Assembly (NCBI RefSeq): GCF_030704535.1
Contig: NC_081807.1
Location: 4,009,001 to 4,073,000 of the forward strand
Reading direction: 5' to 3'
DNA: 64,000 nt
Source of the DNA: Vitis vinifera
Lineage: Eukaryota; Streptophyta; Magnoliopsida; Vitales; Vitaceae
Shown piece by piece: positions 1 to 13,048 of the stretch; the stretch's first letter is position 1; each line of letters opens with the position of its first letter. The position numbers and the translations under genes are program-made. Under the pieces are notes generated by a model. It was not told where the DNA came from, did no database searches, and saw only the letters and a program-made list of their open reading frames with translations.

Positions 1-230
1 TCCCATGCACAGTCTAAATTAGCATTGCTAAACTGGTTTGAACACATTTTTACTTGTCTTTGTAATGGTCTTCAGATATCATGTTTTAGTAGGTTTGAGA
101 TGTCTGGGGACCCTATTGTTTTAGTGGTTTCTGCCACCCCATTGTTTGTCCCAAATGTTGTATATGATTTTGATATTCTTCTATTTGATTGAATAAACCT
201 TAATAAAATTGTGGGTTATTCTTTTGGTAC
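1..230 (+). other. possible 3' UTR of a gene lying upstream of the window
   Basis: No reading frame of note is seen. The stretch is T-rich, of balanced composition compared with the very AT-rich DNA after it, and has a canonical AATAAA at 192-197. This looks like the 3' end of a plus-strand gene outside the window. The coding part is not visible, so the call is a weak inference. Confidence 0.3.
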
Positions 231-1450
231 TTGTTTTGATATCATGATTCTTTTAAACAAGAGGTTTTCCATTCGGGGGCTTTTGTTTTGGGGCTCATTA
301 CCTTTCATCATGGAATATGCATTTGGAAGGATACATGTAGGAGGTGTTTGTTTTTTTTACTTAATTTTAAATAAAGCCTAAAACTAAATAGTGTTTATAT
401 TGTTAGTATTAAGTTGTTTTTTTAAATATTTTATTTCTATTAAGTATTAAGAAATGAAAAAAATTTAATAGATTATTTTTAGTGTTTTAGAAATATTCAA
501 ATATTTTTGTTTTTTCTATTCAATTAAAATAAAAAAAAAGTAATAAATTAACAAGAAAATAAAAAACAAATTATCTGAAATTTAAAAGCAAATTGTTTTC
601 AACAAAAAAAATTTAAAAACAAACAATTAGTTAACTTGGGAAAAAAATTTTCTTCTGCTAATAAATAATAAACATTGGATGTAAAATTAAGAAATTTTCT
701 TCTACTAATTAACGATAAACATCGAATGTAAAATAAAATCTAATTGCAAATGTAGAACAATACCAAGAACCTATAACATATAAGAGGTCTCTTGATTGAA
801 TTTGTGAACATTTTGAAAACATTCAAAAAATTATTTTTCAAAATTAAAATGGGATATAATGATTGAAAACAACTTTAATTTAAAAAAAATTTGAAAATTA
901 TAAAAGTCATCTTAGTATTGTATTTGAAGTATCGCTCTCAATCATGTAAATGTTATCTGATTTGAACCCTAAGATCTAAGGCTTTCATAACTTTAAAATA
1001 CATTACAACTATAAAGATCATATCAATATTGTATTTTATTAAACAAATTTTTATTTTACAAAATATGGGAAAACAATTTTAAAAAGATTATTCTCAAATA
1101 ACAGTTTTTTAAAATTGTTTTCAAAAATACTTTCCAAATAAAACTAGAAAACATGAAATACTTTTTAACAAAAAATATTCTAAAACCATTTTTTTTTTTT
1201 AAAAAAAAAAAATTCTCTTTTCAAATTTTTATATTAGACTCGTTTTTTTTTTTTAAAAAAAAAAATTGAGCATAATGTAATTATAAAAAAAATGGAGAAA
1301 AAGGGAAAAGAACTCATCTTTTCAAACAATTTTGCATTCAACGTTTTCCAAAGTACCCTACATTCAAGAGATCAATGTAAACATTGTGCACGACTAAGGA
1401 AAAAATCTCATAAAGCCGAGCCTAATAGTTTTTCTGTGGTCGCAATTTAA
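231..1450. other. AT-rich intergenic DNA
   Basis: No gene is visible. The stretch is mostly long A and T runs (for example 1188-1265). Its outer ends carry weakly similar inverted sequence (around 338-350 and 1352-1362), which could be the ends of a decayed hAT-type element, but no target duplication is clear. The minus-strand RCE1 transcript may end near 1480, where TTTATT on the plus strand reads AATAAA on the minus strand. Confidence 0.4.
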
Positions 1451-1984
1451 AAACTAGTCGGTGCAAATACCAATTTTTATATTTATTTTTCAAGAATATT
1501 TTTTCCTACCACTTAACTCAAAGCAGCACTTCCAGCTTTCTAAACTTGAAACCAATTCCAACAATCTTCAGAACTTAAAATCCAATATTCCAAATTTTCA
1601 TTTCAACCAGCACAAATGCCAAACCACAATGCCTAGGTTCAGCATTGCAGGCAAGATAACCAGCCCAGAATATAATTTCCCATGCGGGAGGATGAAAGGT
1701 AAGTCCCTCCCCAAAAACAGAAAAGGATAAAAAAAAAAGGTAAATTAAATAAATAAATACATAGACAAGATCCTCAATTGTTCCACATCAGAATAAAAAG
1801 GAAAAAAGTCCCAGATGATATTGCAAACACATGACAACGTTACACCAGCGTACAAACATAGTCCAGTGCCACTTGCATGGTTGTGAAGAACCACAGTTGC
1901 GCACTGGGAAGGATGCCCGAGACCAAATTTACAGGCCCTTTAGCCTTCCAACCAGAATTTGGTGCTTGGAAATGCAGGCAGCTG

Positions 1985-4330
1985 CTACATGCACCGTGGG
2001 AAGAAGGTCTGCCCCACATACCCACCAGCCATCGCCCTTCTCACATTCGATTCAAACATCTTTGGGTTATCCCTCAACACAGCAGCAGCATCATGATTGA
2101 GCGGATCTTCGTAATTGGGTTGCTGCATGCACAAACAGAGACGGTAAACACAAGGAATCCACCAAGTAGTCAGGGTGTTACTGGTGAAAGCAAAAATCAT
2201 ACCGTGAAAAGATGAAACAATCCATAAATTATAGTGTTTATATTAAGAACAGGTTTCCAGTCCTCTCTTAGGATGTTGAGGCAGACGTTTCCTTCCAAGT
2301 CAATGTTAGGATGGTAGACCTGAAAATTAAATGTACTGTCAAATCTACCAGACCACATATTCTAAGCAGAAGCATAGAGCAATTGGCAAAGAAGAAATTT
2401 TTTACCTTTGTCTTGCACTTGACTTTTGGTGCCTCGTGAGGATAGATGGGAGAAACTTGGAAAGAGAACACGAATGTACCACCTCTGTGACAAGAAAACA
2501 AGATCCTTGGTTATATAATTCAGCTTCCAAGCAAAAAGGAATAGCAAAAATAACCACAAGACAAAAGAAAATTAAAGGCTCTTCATTGCCAGAGAAGAAT
2601 AAAACCATAAACTTGGGAAACTGTCGATAGTTTTTCTCTATAGAAAGAGTCTTAACCCCTTCGAACTTATAGAGTTCTTCTTAGTAGCATGACTAGCATT
2701 TTAACCCTTACATTCTTAAGCACCATAACTAGCAACTTGAACCATGTGGAGCAGGACCAAAAATGAAACACCATTACCAGACACAAGAAAGAGAAAGATT
2801 ATATATAAATATATGGAGAATGACCCAACTGGATGGTCCCAAGAAAGAGATTACTTGGGCCATAGGTTATCATGATTGAAACCACCTGATTTGAGGAAAA
2901 AAAAATGCTTCTCCCTCGATAAAAATTAAGTTAAAAACTGTCAGTAGCAGAAAAAGGCAAATCGTCTACAATAATTTTTTCTTTAAGAGCCTTCAGAAAA
3001 TAGAATTATCCAATCAGTTGAATTCTTCCCCATTTGGCCCTTAGATGGCATTCACTGAATGTTAAGTGATTGGGCTCTCATCCACTTGAAAGCCATGCAT
3101 TTAAGGAAAAAGATGCTTATAGAAATCCCAATAGTCAACTCAAAGATCTTCGGTGAAAGTAGATACAATAGGAAAGAACAACATTTAAACATGATTAAGA
3201 ATGTACAAAGAACTGTGCAAAAAATCACTTACAAATAGTATCCTTCATCAGGCCGAATGGTAACCTCAAAGCTCATCAGGTCATCCTTGCCATTGGGAAA
3301 TGATATGCAACAAGTTTTGGGTAGATTCAGTTCACTGATATCTACAAGATCAGAAGTTCCAATAATTAGACAAGATTCTCAAATGGTATAACTCTACCAG
3401 CAGAATTCAATAGCAAATTTCTTTCATACATTTGATATCAAATCAATCAAAGGGAAAATTAGTAGAAATTAGGAATTAAAAAAAGGAATCTGTAGTGACA
3501 ATTCTCAATAAACAACAAACAAAATTCTATGAACAAACTAGTGCTGGATTCAAATACCCAGTTCCTTAATAAGGATAATTATGAATTAATAGTCAATGAT
3601 AGAAAAAATAGGGGCCATATGAATGAAACTTTTTATTTTGGCAATGTACAAAAACCATACACATCAACCATTCACCACATAACATATCATAAATCAAACC
3701 AAGAAGTAGAAACAATCTCTGGAGAAGTCAAGTAGCAATCCATGCCCTCCCCCTAGACTTGGTCCACAATCTTTGGATGTGTTGACTAGACTTTGGAGGA
3801 ACAACATTAAAAGAGGTTCTTTCCAGGGTAGTATATTGGACTTTGAAGAAAGGAAATTATTGGTATGCAACATGCAAATTTTTTATGTTTATGAGAATAA
3901 ACAAATTGTAGAATATTTGAGGACAAGGTGATTTCAGTGCATTTAAAACCTTGATAGCAAAGATTCTTTTGTGTGAGGCCCTGTGATGATTTTCAGGTTG
4001 GAACCCCTTTCACAGACTTTTTGATTCCATTAGAATGTGAATCTTGTTTCCTTTGAATCAATACCCCATATGCATGTGGGCTTTCTCATCCTTTCTTGCA
4101 ACCAAATTTTTAGTTATAAAAAAAGAAAAAGAAAAATTGAAAGAAGATACTTCATATATGAGTCTTTAAGAAAACATATAAGATAAATTAAATGCCATCA
4201 TTAAAATAAATGACAAAATACCTTTATGAAGTCGTAATTCTCCCGCACTCTGCTTCTTGACAGGTGCTTTTCCATTGGCATTTTCCGCAATTTCCCTCTG
4301 CTTTTCCTTCACTTTAAATAGCTTAATCAT
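1985..4330 (-). CDS. RCE1: NEDD8/RUB1-conjugating enzyme E2 (UBC12)
   Basis: This E2 enzyme accepts RUB/NEDD8 from the AXR1-ECR1 E1 and passes it to cullins, activating SCF-type ubiquitin ligases. Coding exons, read on the minus strand, are 4330-4222, 3341-3233, 2484-2406, 2319-2203 and 2122-1985. They join in frame to 552 nt, 183 residues, the normal family length. The N-terminal extension starts [10 protein letters not shown], the E1-docking tail typical of UBC12 rather than of ubiquitin E2s. The HPN motif is at residues 102-104 and the catalytic cysteine at 112, within [11 protein letters not shown]. The end reads [13 protein letters not shown]. All introns are GT-AG. The acceptor at 4336 lies five bases before the ATG, so the first intron is wholly in the 5' leader. 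Recognition rests on the whole conserved protein and is very secure. RCE1 versus an RCE2 paralogue cannot be settled here. Confidence 0.95.
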
Positions 4331-4335
4331 TTTTC

Positions 4336-6114
4336 CTACAGTAAAAATTTAGAATCAGGATACAAGGGATACAAGACTGTGATCACCAAAACCAATCCTG
4401 TGCAATACTATTGTTATCTAAATATTAAAAAATAAATAATGTTTGCTGCAAAGGAGGGTATATCTATGACTAAGATACCAAAAGAAAAAAAAAACCCAGC
4501 ATAATCGTAAAGGGGCTGAACCAGCCTACTAGAAAAAATCTTTGGTAATAGCATCAAGATATATCCCTATTTTCAAACAGACCAAAGGGTACAAAGAGAT
4601 AAAATCTACAGACAATCTAAGCCCTGCATCCCCAGATCACAAAGCACAATCCACATCATTTCTAGAATAATATATCGCATGCCAAAGCCAAGGATCCAGA
4701 CCAAACAGAACTGGAAAAAAGAACATTGGAATAAACAATGGTTCACACTCCCCAGCTTCCAACCTGCACATCATGCACTTACTACCTAGATATCAAATGG
4801 TAAATAGCAAGGATTTTATCTTTATCAACCTAGTGTAACCATCCTTGCTGTCCTAAGAATCTAAGATTGGTGACAAACACAAGGCAATATAATGAATCAG
4901 GATGCTTATACAATTGCCAATCCAATATCACTCCACTAAGACTGGAAAACCAACCAGAATTTTATGCCTTATATTTCTAGATTTTCTCCCACTAAATGAA
5001 CTGACTAGGTTTACTTGCAAGTACATCAGGACCAGTTGTTGGAAAATAGATTAGCTCTCTCTCTGTTTTTGAAGCCAGCCTCCTTTTCATTTTCATAGGC
5101 AAATGGAAGGAGTCGCACACATGATTTGAAGTCAAGCTTCTTCACAAGAAGTTGTGCCTAATTTTTCCTCAAGCAAATCCTTTCATCTTCAAATTATATC
5201 AATGCTCTTTTATGAAGTGCTATCCACAAGTACTTTTCTCATCTTTGTCTTATTCATTTGTCATCCACATTTTTTAGCTACTATTGTGGTTTGGCCCTTC
5301 TTTTGATACAAGTACAAGAAATTCAAACCCAATACCTAAGCCAACCCCACTAACTTTTACCACTTGTGGTTATTCTCAAAAGCTACAGCCTTCCATCCTG
5401 CTATAACCCATCAACCAATTTATGGTATTCGTTCCTTTTTCAGGATGTGCTTCGCTGGGATGAGATGGGTGGAGAGTAAAGCGACAACTTTCTCATGATT
5501 TGACAACCTTCACATATTAAAATAACACAAAAGCAGCCCCTTTTCCCTCCAAATTTTACAGATAACCTCAACTTTCTCGAGAAAATCCCTAAAATTTTCT
5601 CCCGCTAACCAAATAGATCGTTAGTAAAGTAAAAAAAATCTGAAACCAGTAACTGATGCTAATCTATAACCACTGAGATTTCCACCTATCAAATCCCCAG
5701 CCACAAAACTTACAAAGAACCCGATTAAACACTATAATTATTCAGGAAACCATATAAAATTTTAAAATTCGCAGCGGGAAAAGAATTAGTAAACAACAAA
5801 CAAACAAATCAAAAGCTCGAAACACAAACACACAAACAATACCCACCCTGACCATTGCAAACCACAAGAAGAAAACCAAACAAACAACAAAAAAGAAAGA
5901 AAAACTCCAAGAAACCCTAAACAAACCAAAAATCCCGAACCGACAAACCAGAGCGGCACACGCAAACTACAATCGCGGCGATCAGAAGCCCTCGAAAAAC
6001 ACAAGCACAAATTCAGGGCTCTTCGTGCGCAGTCTGCATCTGTAAACCCGGATCGGCTCATGCAGAGACTCCATCGCACGAAGAAACACACATAGGAAGA
6101 GATATGAAGCTCAC
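4336..6114 (-). other. 5'-leader intron of RCE1
   Basis: On the minus strand the donor AAGCAG/GTGAGC lies at the 6115/6114 boundary and the acceptor TGTAG at 4336. The 1.8-kb intron separates a short non-coding first exon (about 6175-6115) from the ATG exon. The only sequence of note inside is a run of A/C-rich DNA at 5740-5960, which gives open frames in other readings but nothing recognisable. Long leader introns often raise expression of plant housekeeping genes; that role here is inferred. Confidence 0.65.
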
Positions 6115-6210
6115 CTGCTTGAAAGTTGAAACAATCGAAAGAGGCAGAGGTCTCAGAGCGCAGGAGAGAGAGAATCTGAATTGTGAAAGCGTGTTATAGT
6201 GTATATAATC
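6115..6210 (-). promoter_or_regulatory. RCE1 promoter TATA box and first exon
   Basis: On the minus strand a TATATA motif reads from 6207 to 6202, which predicts transcription starting near 6175. That leaves a leader exon of about 60 nt ending at the splice donor at 6115. The exon is CT-rich, like many plant leaders. The upstream side (6210-6340) is notably GC-rich for this window, as expected for a housekeeping promoter. Confidence 0.5.
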
Positions 6211-6339
6211 GTCATCCGCAGCCGCGGATTTGGTTGTATTCGCCCTTCTGATCCTCTCCGGTGCGATTCTACGTGTACCAGGGCTGTGCGCGATGACAGT
6301 GCGCCACGACACCGTTTTGTGAGGGGTAATCTCGTCAAT

Positions 6340-7154
6340 GCGTTCAAGAGGCCTGTTTGGATGCTTGGAACAGCATGCTCCTTATCCAGAATAAGGATTA
6401 TTCTCACTACTTTGGCATAGCCGCGTATTACTTCCCTATCATACAAAGTGGTATCGTATTCTACATTTTCAATGAAGTAGAATACAACACGTGTAAAAGT
6501 TGTTCATATTCTAAAATTTTGTCCTTCAATTATTTGATGGTTCGAATTGGATGAAAATAATTGGTAACAAGCCGTTATCCATACTACCAATAATTGAATG
6601 GAAATAATTGGTAGAATTTTTATAATGGATAAGCAAAATGATTTATTTATTTATTTCTTATATTTTTAGATTTTTTATTTCTCAAAAAAAAAAATAATAG
6701 TAACTCACATATAAAATAAATAATTGTTTAGAAAAAGGTATTTAAAAAAAATTTACCTTATCAAATTTAAATATTTTTGAAAGTGATTTTTAATAAAGAA
6801 CTTAATTCTAATTATTTTTCAAAATTTTTTATAAACATATAAGAAGCTTGACGGTTTTTTGAATCTTAAGGTGATATATATTTTTTTATAATAATTATTA
6901 AATTGATGTTATAAAATTGTAGTGATATCAACTTAAACTAATATTAGGCTCATGAAATTTAATAAGGTAATATTATTAAATTAAGAGTTTTTGTTTCTTA
7001 ACATAAACATCTCATTAAATTTTGATTCTAAATAAATAAGGCGTGAAGTTCAAGTAATTAACTTCTTTGTTATGATTTTTATGCATTTCTTTAATAAAAT
7101 AATTAAAAAAAAAATCATGTTTGCATTATTATCATATTTTATATATCTATGAAA
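6340..7154. repeat. AT-rich intergenic DNA entering duplicated block
   Basis: No gene is visible. From about 6818 the sequence is a diverged copy of 20355-20693 (shared landmark AAGAAGCTTGA, then a run with TAATATTAGGCTCAT). It is therefore the left part of a duplicated block that continues after the inserted element at 7164-9943. Confidence 0.55.
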
Positions 7155-7163
7155 TATTTGCAA

Positions 7164-7703
7164 GGGAGAATTGTGTTTTGGGCTCAGCTGGGCCCAAAAA
7201 TTAACATTTGGTCCTCCAACCACTCATATTTAAGCCAAAGACCCAAACAAAATAGGAAAATTAAGATGAAGGATATTGTCTTTCATTAATTCCTAAAATA
7301 TCCTTATCCCTTATATGCCTACAAGTGAGTGTGAATTTTAATTTTTTTTTTTATGTTTTTTTTCCTTTTCTATTCCCTATTAAATATTACTTATTTCTAA
7401 CTTTTTTTTTTCCTTTTTATTCCAATATATATTTCTATTTTATGTCAAATAAAAAACAATAATATTTTTTTATTTTTCATTTTTAAAGATATTGAATCTT
7501 TTTGCTCTTATTAAAAGCAATGATAAAAATTTTGAGATTTTTCATCCAAATATTTTTTATCTTTTTGTATTTATCTTTTAGTTTAATTTTCATTTTTTAT
7601 TTTAAATTTATATTACCCTTTCATCTATATTTTTCTCTTATTTTTTATATTTTCTACATTAACCATATTTTAAAAAATTTTAAAATTAACTATCACTTCA
7701 CTT

Positions 7704-7746
<43 letters not shown>

Positions 7747-9943
7747 AAATTTTTAAAAAGATAAATTTGTTGAAAAAAAATAACTAAGATATGAAGTTCT
7801 AATATTATATTAATAATTTTTCTTATCTAGATAAACTAATGAAAAGTATTTTGACCCACAACAAGAAAATTGTCAATACAATTTTTTAGTTAAACTTTAA
7901 AAATTAAGTTTCAAATAAAATATATTATACAAAATTTTATCTAAAAATTATTGAAAGTGGTATTTAATTTTTTTATTTATTGACTTTGAAACTTATCTAA
8001 TTTTTTATTTGAAAGGTAATAGAACATGTTTACAAAAAAAAATTAGTTTTTCATTTTTTAAATAAATGAGTATAAATATATTAAAAAAATTAAAGATAAT
8101 CTTAGTAAAAAATTTGATAAATATGATTATAATTTTAAATATAGATTCATGTGGATAAAATTTCACAAAAAAAAAAAAAAATAGTGGAAAGAAAGAACAT
8201 TGCTAAAACTACAAAAACAAAATATGCAATTACAAAAATTTGATGATGAAATTTAAAAATAAAATTCGAAACAATTCTTGAGTGAGAGAATTTGAGTGGG
8301 GAAAAAATATTTGAGTGGAAAAAAATGGGAAAGTTTTTCGAAATCACTTTAAATCCTTAACAAAAAGTAGTCTTATACACCATTATACAATTAGTAAATT
8401 TGTCTTGTACAGTTAGTGTAATACCCTTGTACAGTTAGTGTAATACCCTTGTACAATAACTCAAATTTCATACATCATTTTATAAATATCTAACAATAGG
8501 TCGGTTAACCATGTTTGCATCGGTTTGGTTTTAAAAAGGAAAAAAAATTGTTGTATAATTTTGTTTTACAATCATCATAAGTGAGGTACCTATTAAAATG
8601 ATCATATACAAGTTAGATAAAATACATGAGATGAATGTATGCTTAACCAATGTGTGTAAGAAATGTCATTTATCCTTAGTTAAGGGAAATAAACAAACAA
8701 GTTTTTTAAAATCACTTAAAATCCTTCACAAATAATAATCTTGTACACCCTTGTACAGTTAGTATATTTGTCATGTACACTTAGTGTAAATACCTTATAC
8801 AGTGACTAAAAAAAAACGTTATTTTATTTTATTTTCAATGCAAAATGTAATTAAAAATAAGACAAAGAAATTACTTAAAAACTATTATTTAAGCCAAATT
8901 TATTTATTTATTTCCTTTTATTTTTGGAAATAAAGAAAAAAGAATAAAAAAATTTATTTAACCATAAGAAATATGAATATAAGATCAGTTGGAAAATTTT
9001 AAATTTATTTATTTATTTCATTTTATTTTTGGAATTAAAGAAATAAAAAATTAAAAATTTATTTAATCATAAAAAATATTGATATAAGATATATTAAAAA
9101 ATAGAAATAACCCCAAATTTATTTACTTATTTCATTTTATTTATTAAATTAGAAATTAATTTATTTTAATAGATTAAAATGTGCACAATTTATTTATTAC
9201 TTTGTTAATTATAAATATATTAAAATTTTCGATAAAAAATAAATAAAGAAAATAAAATTAAAAAGAGTAATAAATATATATAATTTAGTTATTTAATTAT
9301 TTTTCATGTAAAAGATAGTCCCACAAAAAACACATAATTGATCAATTTCTTTGTTTAATCATAAACATACTATTTTTTATTATTATTAAAATAACTAATG
9401 AAAAAAATAAAAATGGATAATCAATGAATGAAATTTAGTTCTTTTTATTATTTTCATACAAAAAATAGTACTAAATAAGGTTTTCAATTTTTATTTTTTA
9501 AAATAGTTTTCATTTTTTAATTAAATGTTTTTTCAAAAAGAAAATATAAAAAATATAAATCATATTACTATTTTTTAGAAAGTATTTTTTAAAATAGCTT
9601 TCGAACATAATTTTTCTTTATTTATAATTTAAAATAGAAAATAATGTTGATTTTCAATTATTTATAAAAAATAAAATAAAATAATGAAAAATCCAAATTG
9701 TTAAAATAGAATTATTATGGTTGCATGAATTATGGTGCAATAAAGACAAAAAAAAAAAAGTTTATGTGAAAGGTCATTGGGTATTTTAGTCCATCACTAT
9801 TTAATGTCCTTAAAAGGTAATGTATAGATATTTGAAGGATATATTGGTCTTTTAACATCTCATATCATTTTCATCAATTATGGAAGTTATATGGACCAAA
9901 TGTTAATTTTTGGGCCCAACTGGGCCCAAAACACAATTCTCCC
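7164..9943. mobile_element. Mutator-like TIR element, 2.8 kb, non-autonomous
   Basis: The element begins GGGAGAATTGTGTTTTGGGC and ends with the matching inverted sequence GCCCAAAACACAATTCTCCC. The inverted repeats extend about 50 bp on each side, with few mismatches. It is flanked by the 9-bp direct repeat TATTTGCAA (7155-7163 and 9944-9952), the target duplication length typical of Mutator/MULE transposons. The duplicated block elsewhere has the empty site at 20694-20702 (TAGTTGCAA). The interior is very AT-rich with no transposase frame, so mobility would depend on an enzyme from elsewhere. Inside are a (TA)n run at about 7706-7742, a 22-bp repeat at 8405-8450, a ~108-bp direct repeat (8333-8440 and 8698-8805), and ~110-bp tandem repeats at 8888-9110. 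Confidence 0.85.
8333..9110. repeat. internal direct and tandem repeats of the MULE
   Basis: The stretch at 8333-8440 is repeated with changes at 8698-8805; both carry copies of CTTGTACAGTTAGT. Within the first, a 22-bp unit (TTGTACAGTTAGTGTAATACCC) is perfectly doubled at about 8405-8450. A second repeat type, about 110 bp with the core TTATTTATTTATTTC, follows at 8888-8997 and 8999-9110 and fades into 9116-9170. Subterminal or internal tandem motifs can be transposase-binding sites; that is inference here. Confidence 0.55.
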
Positions 9944-9952
9944 TATTTGCAA

Positions 9953-11260
9953 TTCAATATGCATTAAATTTTAACCAAAAATAAATTTGAAAAATATGTG
10001 TTATCATGAGATTATTTGCACATTAAAATTATTATGTTAAGAAATATAATCTTAATAGATTAATTCTAAATATGAAATACTTATTTTCTTAATTGAGTAT
10101 ATATTAATAAGTATATTGTCATGACATATAGTCTTGTATAATTATTGGTAATTTTGCTCCTTTTAATGTTTGGTTATAGAAGTCTTTTTAGATAGGAATT
10201 TGCTATCCATTAAATATCAAGGATTGTTGTGACAATTTAAATAAGATTGGTAAATGTTTTGAACTTAAAATTAATTTTTGTATAATTTTTTAAAAACGAA
10301 GGATGCTCAAGTGAGATGCAACACTCAAGTGTTGACCACTCAAGCGCCCCACATCGTTCAAGCGCCTAAAGCGCTCAAGCTACCAAAGTGGGCTCAAGTG
10401 ACCATGAATTTCCAACCAAGATTCTTTCATACAAATTTGATCTAAAAGTCTTTTAAACCAAACCTCTTTGGGATTTACTTCGATAAATACCTCATTGTAA
10501 TCCTTTGAGAGTAGGAGATAATTTTTAAAGATTCTAGAGATTAGAAAAATACCTCAAACTTATTGAGAAGTTCTCATTGAGGAGAAAGCCTTAAGTATCA
10601 TACCATTTCCAATCTCTCATTCAAGGATTCGATTTTTAAATCTTGCGTTGAAGACTTTTATGCCTTCAATGAGGTTAAAGTGATCGACTGGAGCAATTAA
10701 AGGTTGTTGCACCATGGACATGAATCAAGTTGTATGTATTAAAGAGTAAGTCTTTAGAGTAAAACGGTCAAGTAAATAATCTGTATAACTTGATTTCGTA
10801 TAGTGGATTTAGATTAGTAGGCCTTAGAGTAAAACGGTTAGTGTGGGGGTTTTCCACGTAAAAATCTTATAACAATTACATATCTCTTAATTTCATTATT
10901 ATATCATTGAATAATTGATTATCATTGTCATCCTAACATCTCGCATGTTATCCTTAGAACATAAAAATCATATTTTTACATTCAAAGATTTCAAGTATGA
11001 CTCATTTGGTTATACAAGGTATCCTAATATGGTTAGGATAAAAATTGGGGATAATACATATCAATTTTTATTTTAAATTTTAAAATCACTCTTCCCCCCC
11101 CCCCCTTTTGGTATTCCCTATTGAACTTTTAGTTTTTCATATACATATATGAAATGATAATAATGTGATTTTGATAGAAAATTTTTAACTTTAAAAATAG
11201 ATGACAACTTTTATATACATATAATAAGAAAAGTCAATCAAATATGAAAATCATGAAATT
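9953..11260. repeat. duplicated block with decayed LTR-like sequence (copy 1)
   Basis: This continues the block interrupted by the MULE and matches 20703-21990 and, in part, 25910-26340. Landmarks are a stretch with repeated TCAAGCGC/CTCAAG motifs at 10303-10400, GGATTTACTTCGATAAATACC at 10470-10490, and a C-rich tract at 11093-11105 before TTTTGGTATTCCC. Its general form resembles the LTR of a Copia-type element, but I cannot place its ends. No coding frame is seen. Confidence 0.5.
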
Positions 11261-11539
11261 ATAATTAGTATATTTTTGTATTTTAGTTAGTTTCCTTTTC
11301 TTATTTTTTTTGGTAGTGTATATATTAGTTTCATTTTCTTATTTTTAGTAATGTAAATACATCATATCCTTTATTTTAGTTAGTTTCATTTTCTTATTTT
11401 TTGTAGTTTTAGTTTGACTACATATTATGACAAGTATATATTGTACAAAAACTTCATCAATGAAAGTTAAACACCATTTCATAATTTTTTTTTCCTCTTC
11501 TTGTATTTGATTTATTGGATCAAAGCATTTCTAAGCTCT

Positions 11540-12370
11540 TGAAATTTCTCAAATGGATGAAACCACACAAAATCAATTTCTCTCTCCTACTCTTCAAACA
11601 CATCTCTTTTTCTTCAAATGCATCCCTCAATTCTCAATCCCTTTGACAATCTTTCACCTCTCATATCAATCAATGTGGCTACCTAGGTCTTTCTCAAACT
11701 CAATTCAATAAACTTTTCATTATGGCATTTCAATTAAGTGTCATTCTTATTGGTTATGATTTAATGGGATTTATTGATGTAACCTACCCCTGTCTTTTTC
11801 CCATTCTCAACAACACCACTAATTCTGGATATTCCTTATGAGTTAGACAAGATCCTTAGTGTCATCATTGTCTCTCTCACTCCCACTCTCATTCACTCTC
11901 ACTCTCATTTTGTTCATCACATCCGCACGAACCTCCCACAAGGCTTGGGCAACTTTGGCTAACACCTATGTCAAACCATCATGTGGTCGACTCACTTCAC
12001 TCAAAGAACAACTTTGGCTCCTCACCAAAGACACTTAATCAATCACAAAATATTTGCAATTTGCTAGAAACATTTTTGATGAACTCACATTGTTCAATGC
12101 TCCACTAGATCATGAAGATTTTATCTTTCAAATCCTTGGTGGTCTAATGACTACAAGGATCTTTGCTTTGCTATTCATGTTCATGAAAGCCCAATCACCT
12201 TTGACGAATTACATGAGAAACTCCTCAATCGTGAAAAAGATCTCAAATATAAAGCGGAGAATAACTATTCCAAGACACCTGTTAACACCTACCATGCCTT
12301 CAAACAACCCCATAACCAACATCAACCACCTTCTTATCATCCTCAAAACCTGATTAACCAAAGTTATCTA
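11540..12370 (+). pseudogene. Copia-type gag fragment (UBN2-like), copy 1, decayed
   Basis: Frames in this stretch encode pieces of the N-terminal gag polypeptide of Ty1/Copia retrotransposons: FDELTLFNAPLDHEDFIFQI, followed in shifted frames by the ...FAIHVHES.., DELHEKLLN.. and NQHQPPSYHPQN segments. Stops and frameshifts break it throughout; here the frame shifts after FQILGGL. No protease, integrase or reverse transcriptase follows. Copies at 22240-23070 and 26620-27370 share the same decay, so the fragment was already dead when the block was duplicated. Confidence 0.75.
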
Positions 12371-12443
12371 CTCTTCTATCCAAACCAAAGTTTCCTTATC
12401 TTATTTTGATAATGTATAATTAGTTTGCTTTTCTTATTTTTAA

Positions 12444-13048
12444 GGGATAATTACGTTTTGGACCCATTTGGGTCCAAAAATTAAGATTTGGTCCATAAAA
12501 GTTGCATAATTGAGAGGAAGGATATAAAATGTGAAAAGACCCATATACCCTTCAAAACTATTTTGAATATTTTCTATCATAATGTTTGACAAACTTTTTT
12601 ATCTTAATTTTTTTTAATAATTATTCTGAAAATTTATTATTTTTAGAAAACTAATTTTTTTTAAAAAAATATGTTCTAAAAATATATCATTTAAAAAAAA
12701 ATAATTTTGACATGTTTTTAGTTATTTTTTACATACATAATTTTAAAAATATATATTTTTCAAGATGTTTGATTTTTAAATAATAATAATAATAATTTAT
12801 TTTTATTTTTTTGGAAAATCACTAAGTTAAATTAAATTTTTATTGAGGTTTATAAAAAGAATAAAATTTAAATTAATGTTTTTTTACTTTTTTTTCATAG
12901 TCAATAAAGGTCATTTTTGTAAAGATAAAAAATTTATATCATTCTTCTTAATTTTCACATTTTCTCTAGGTCTTGGGCTTAAATGGTGAACTTATATGGA
13001 CCAAAGCTTAATTTTTGAGCCCAACTAGGTCCAAAACACAATTGTTCC
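12444..13048. mobile_element. Mutator-like MITE, 605 bp
   Basis: The ends are inverted repeats of about 50 bp that begin GGGATAATTACGTTTTGGAC on the left and, read inward from the right, GGAACAATTGTGTTTTGGAC. These are clearly related to the ends of the 2.8-kb element at 7164. The flanking direct repeat TATTTTTAA (12435-12443 and 13049-13057) is a perfect 9 bp. The duplicated block shows the uninterrupted site near 23125 and 27430. The interior is non-coding and AT-rich. Confidence 0.85.

Noticed and set aside
7502..7747. 81-residue hydrophobic frame ending in YIYIYI
   Set aside because: It is AT-rich MULE interior running into a (TA)n repeat.
8405..8450. Possible CRISPR-like short repeat
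   Set aside because: Only two direct units without spacers, in a plant transposable element.
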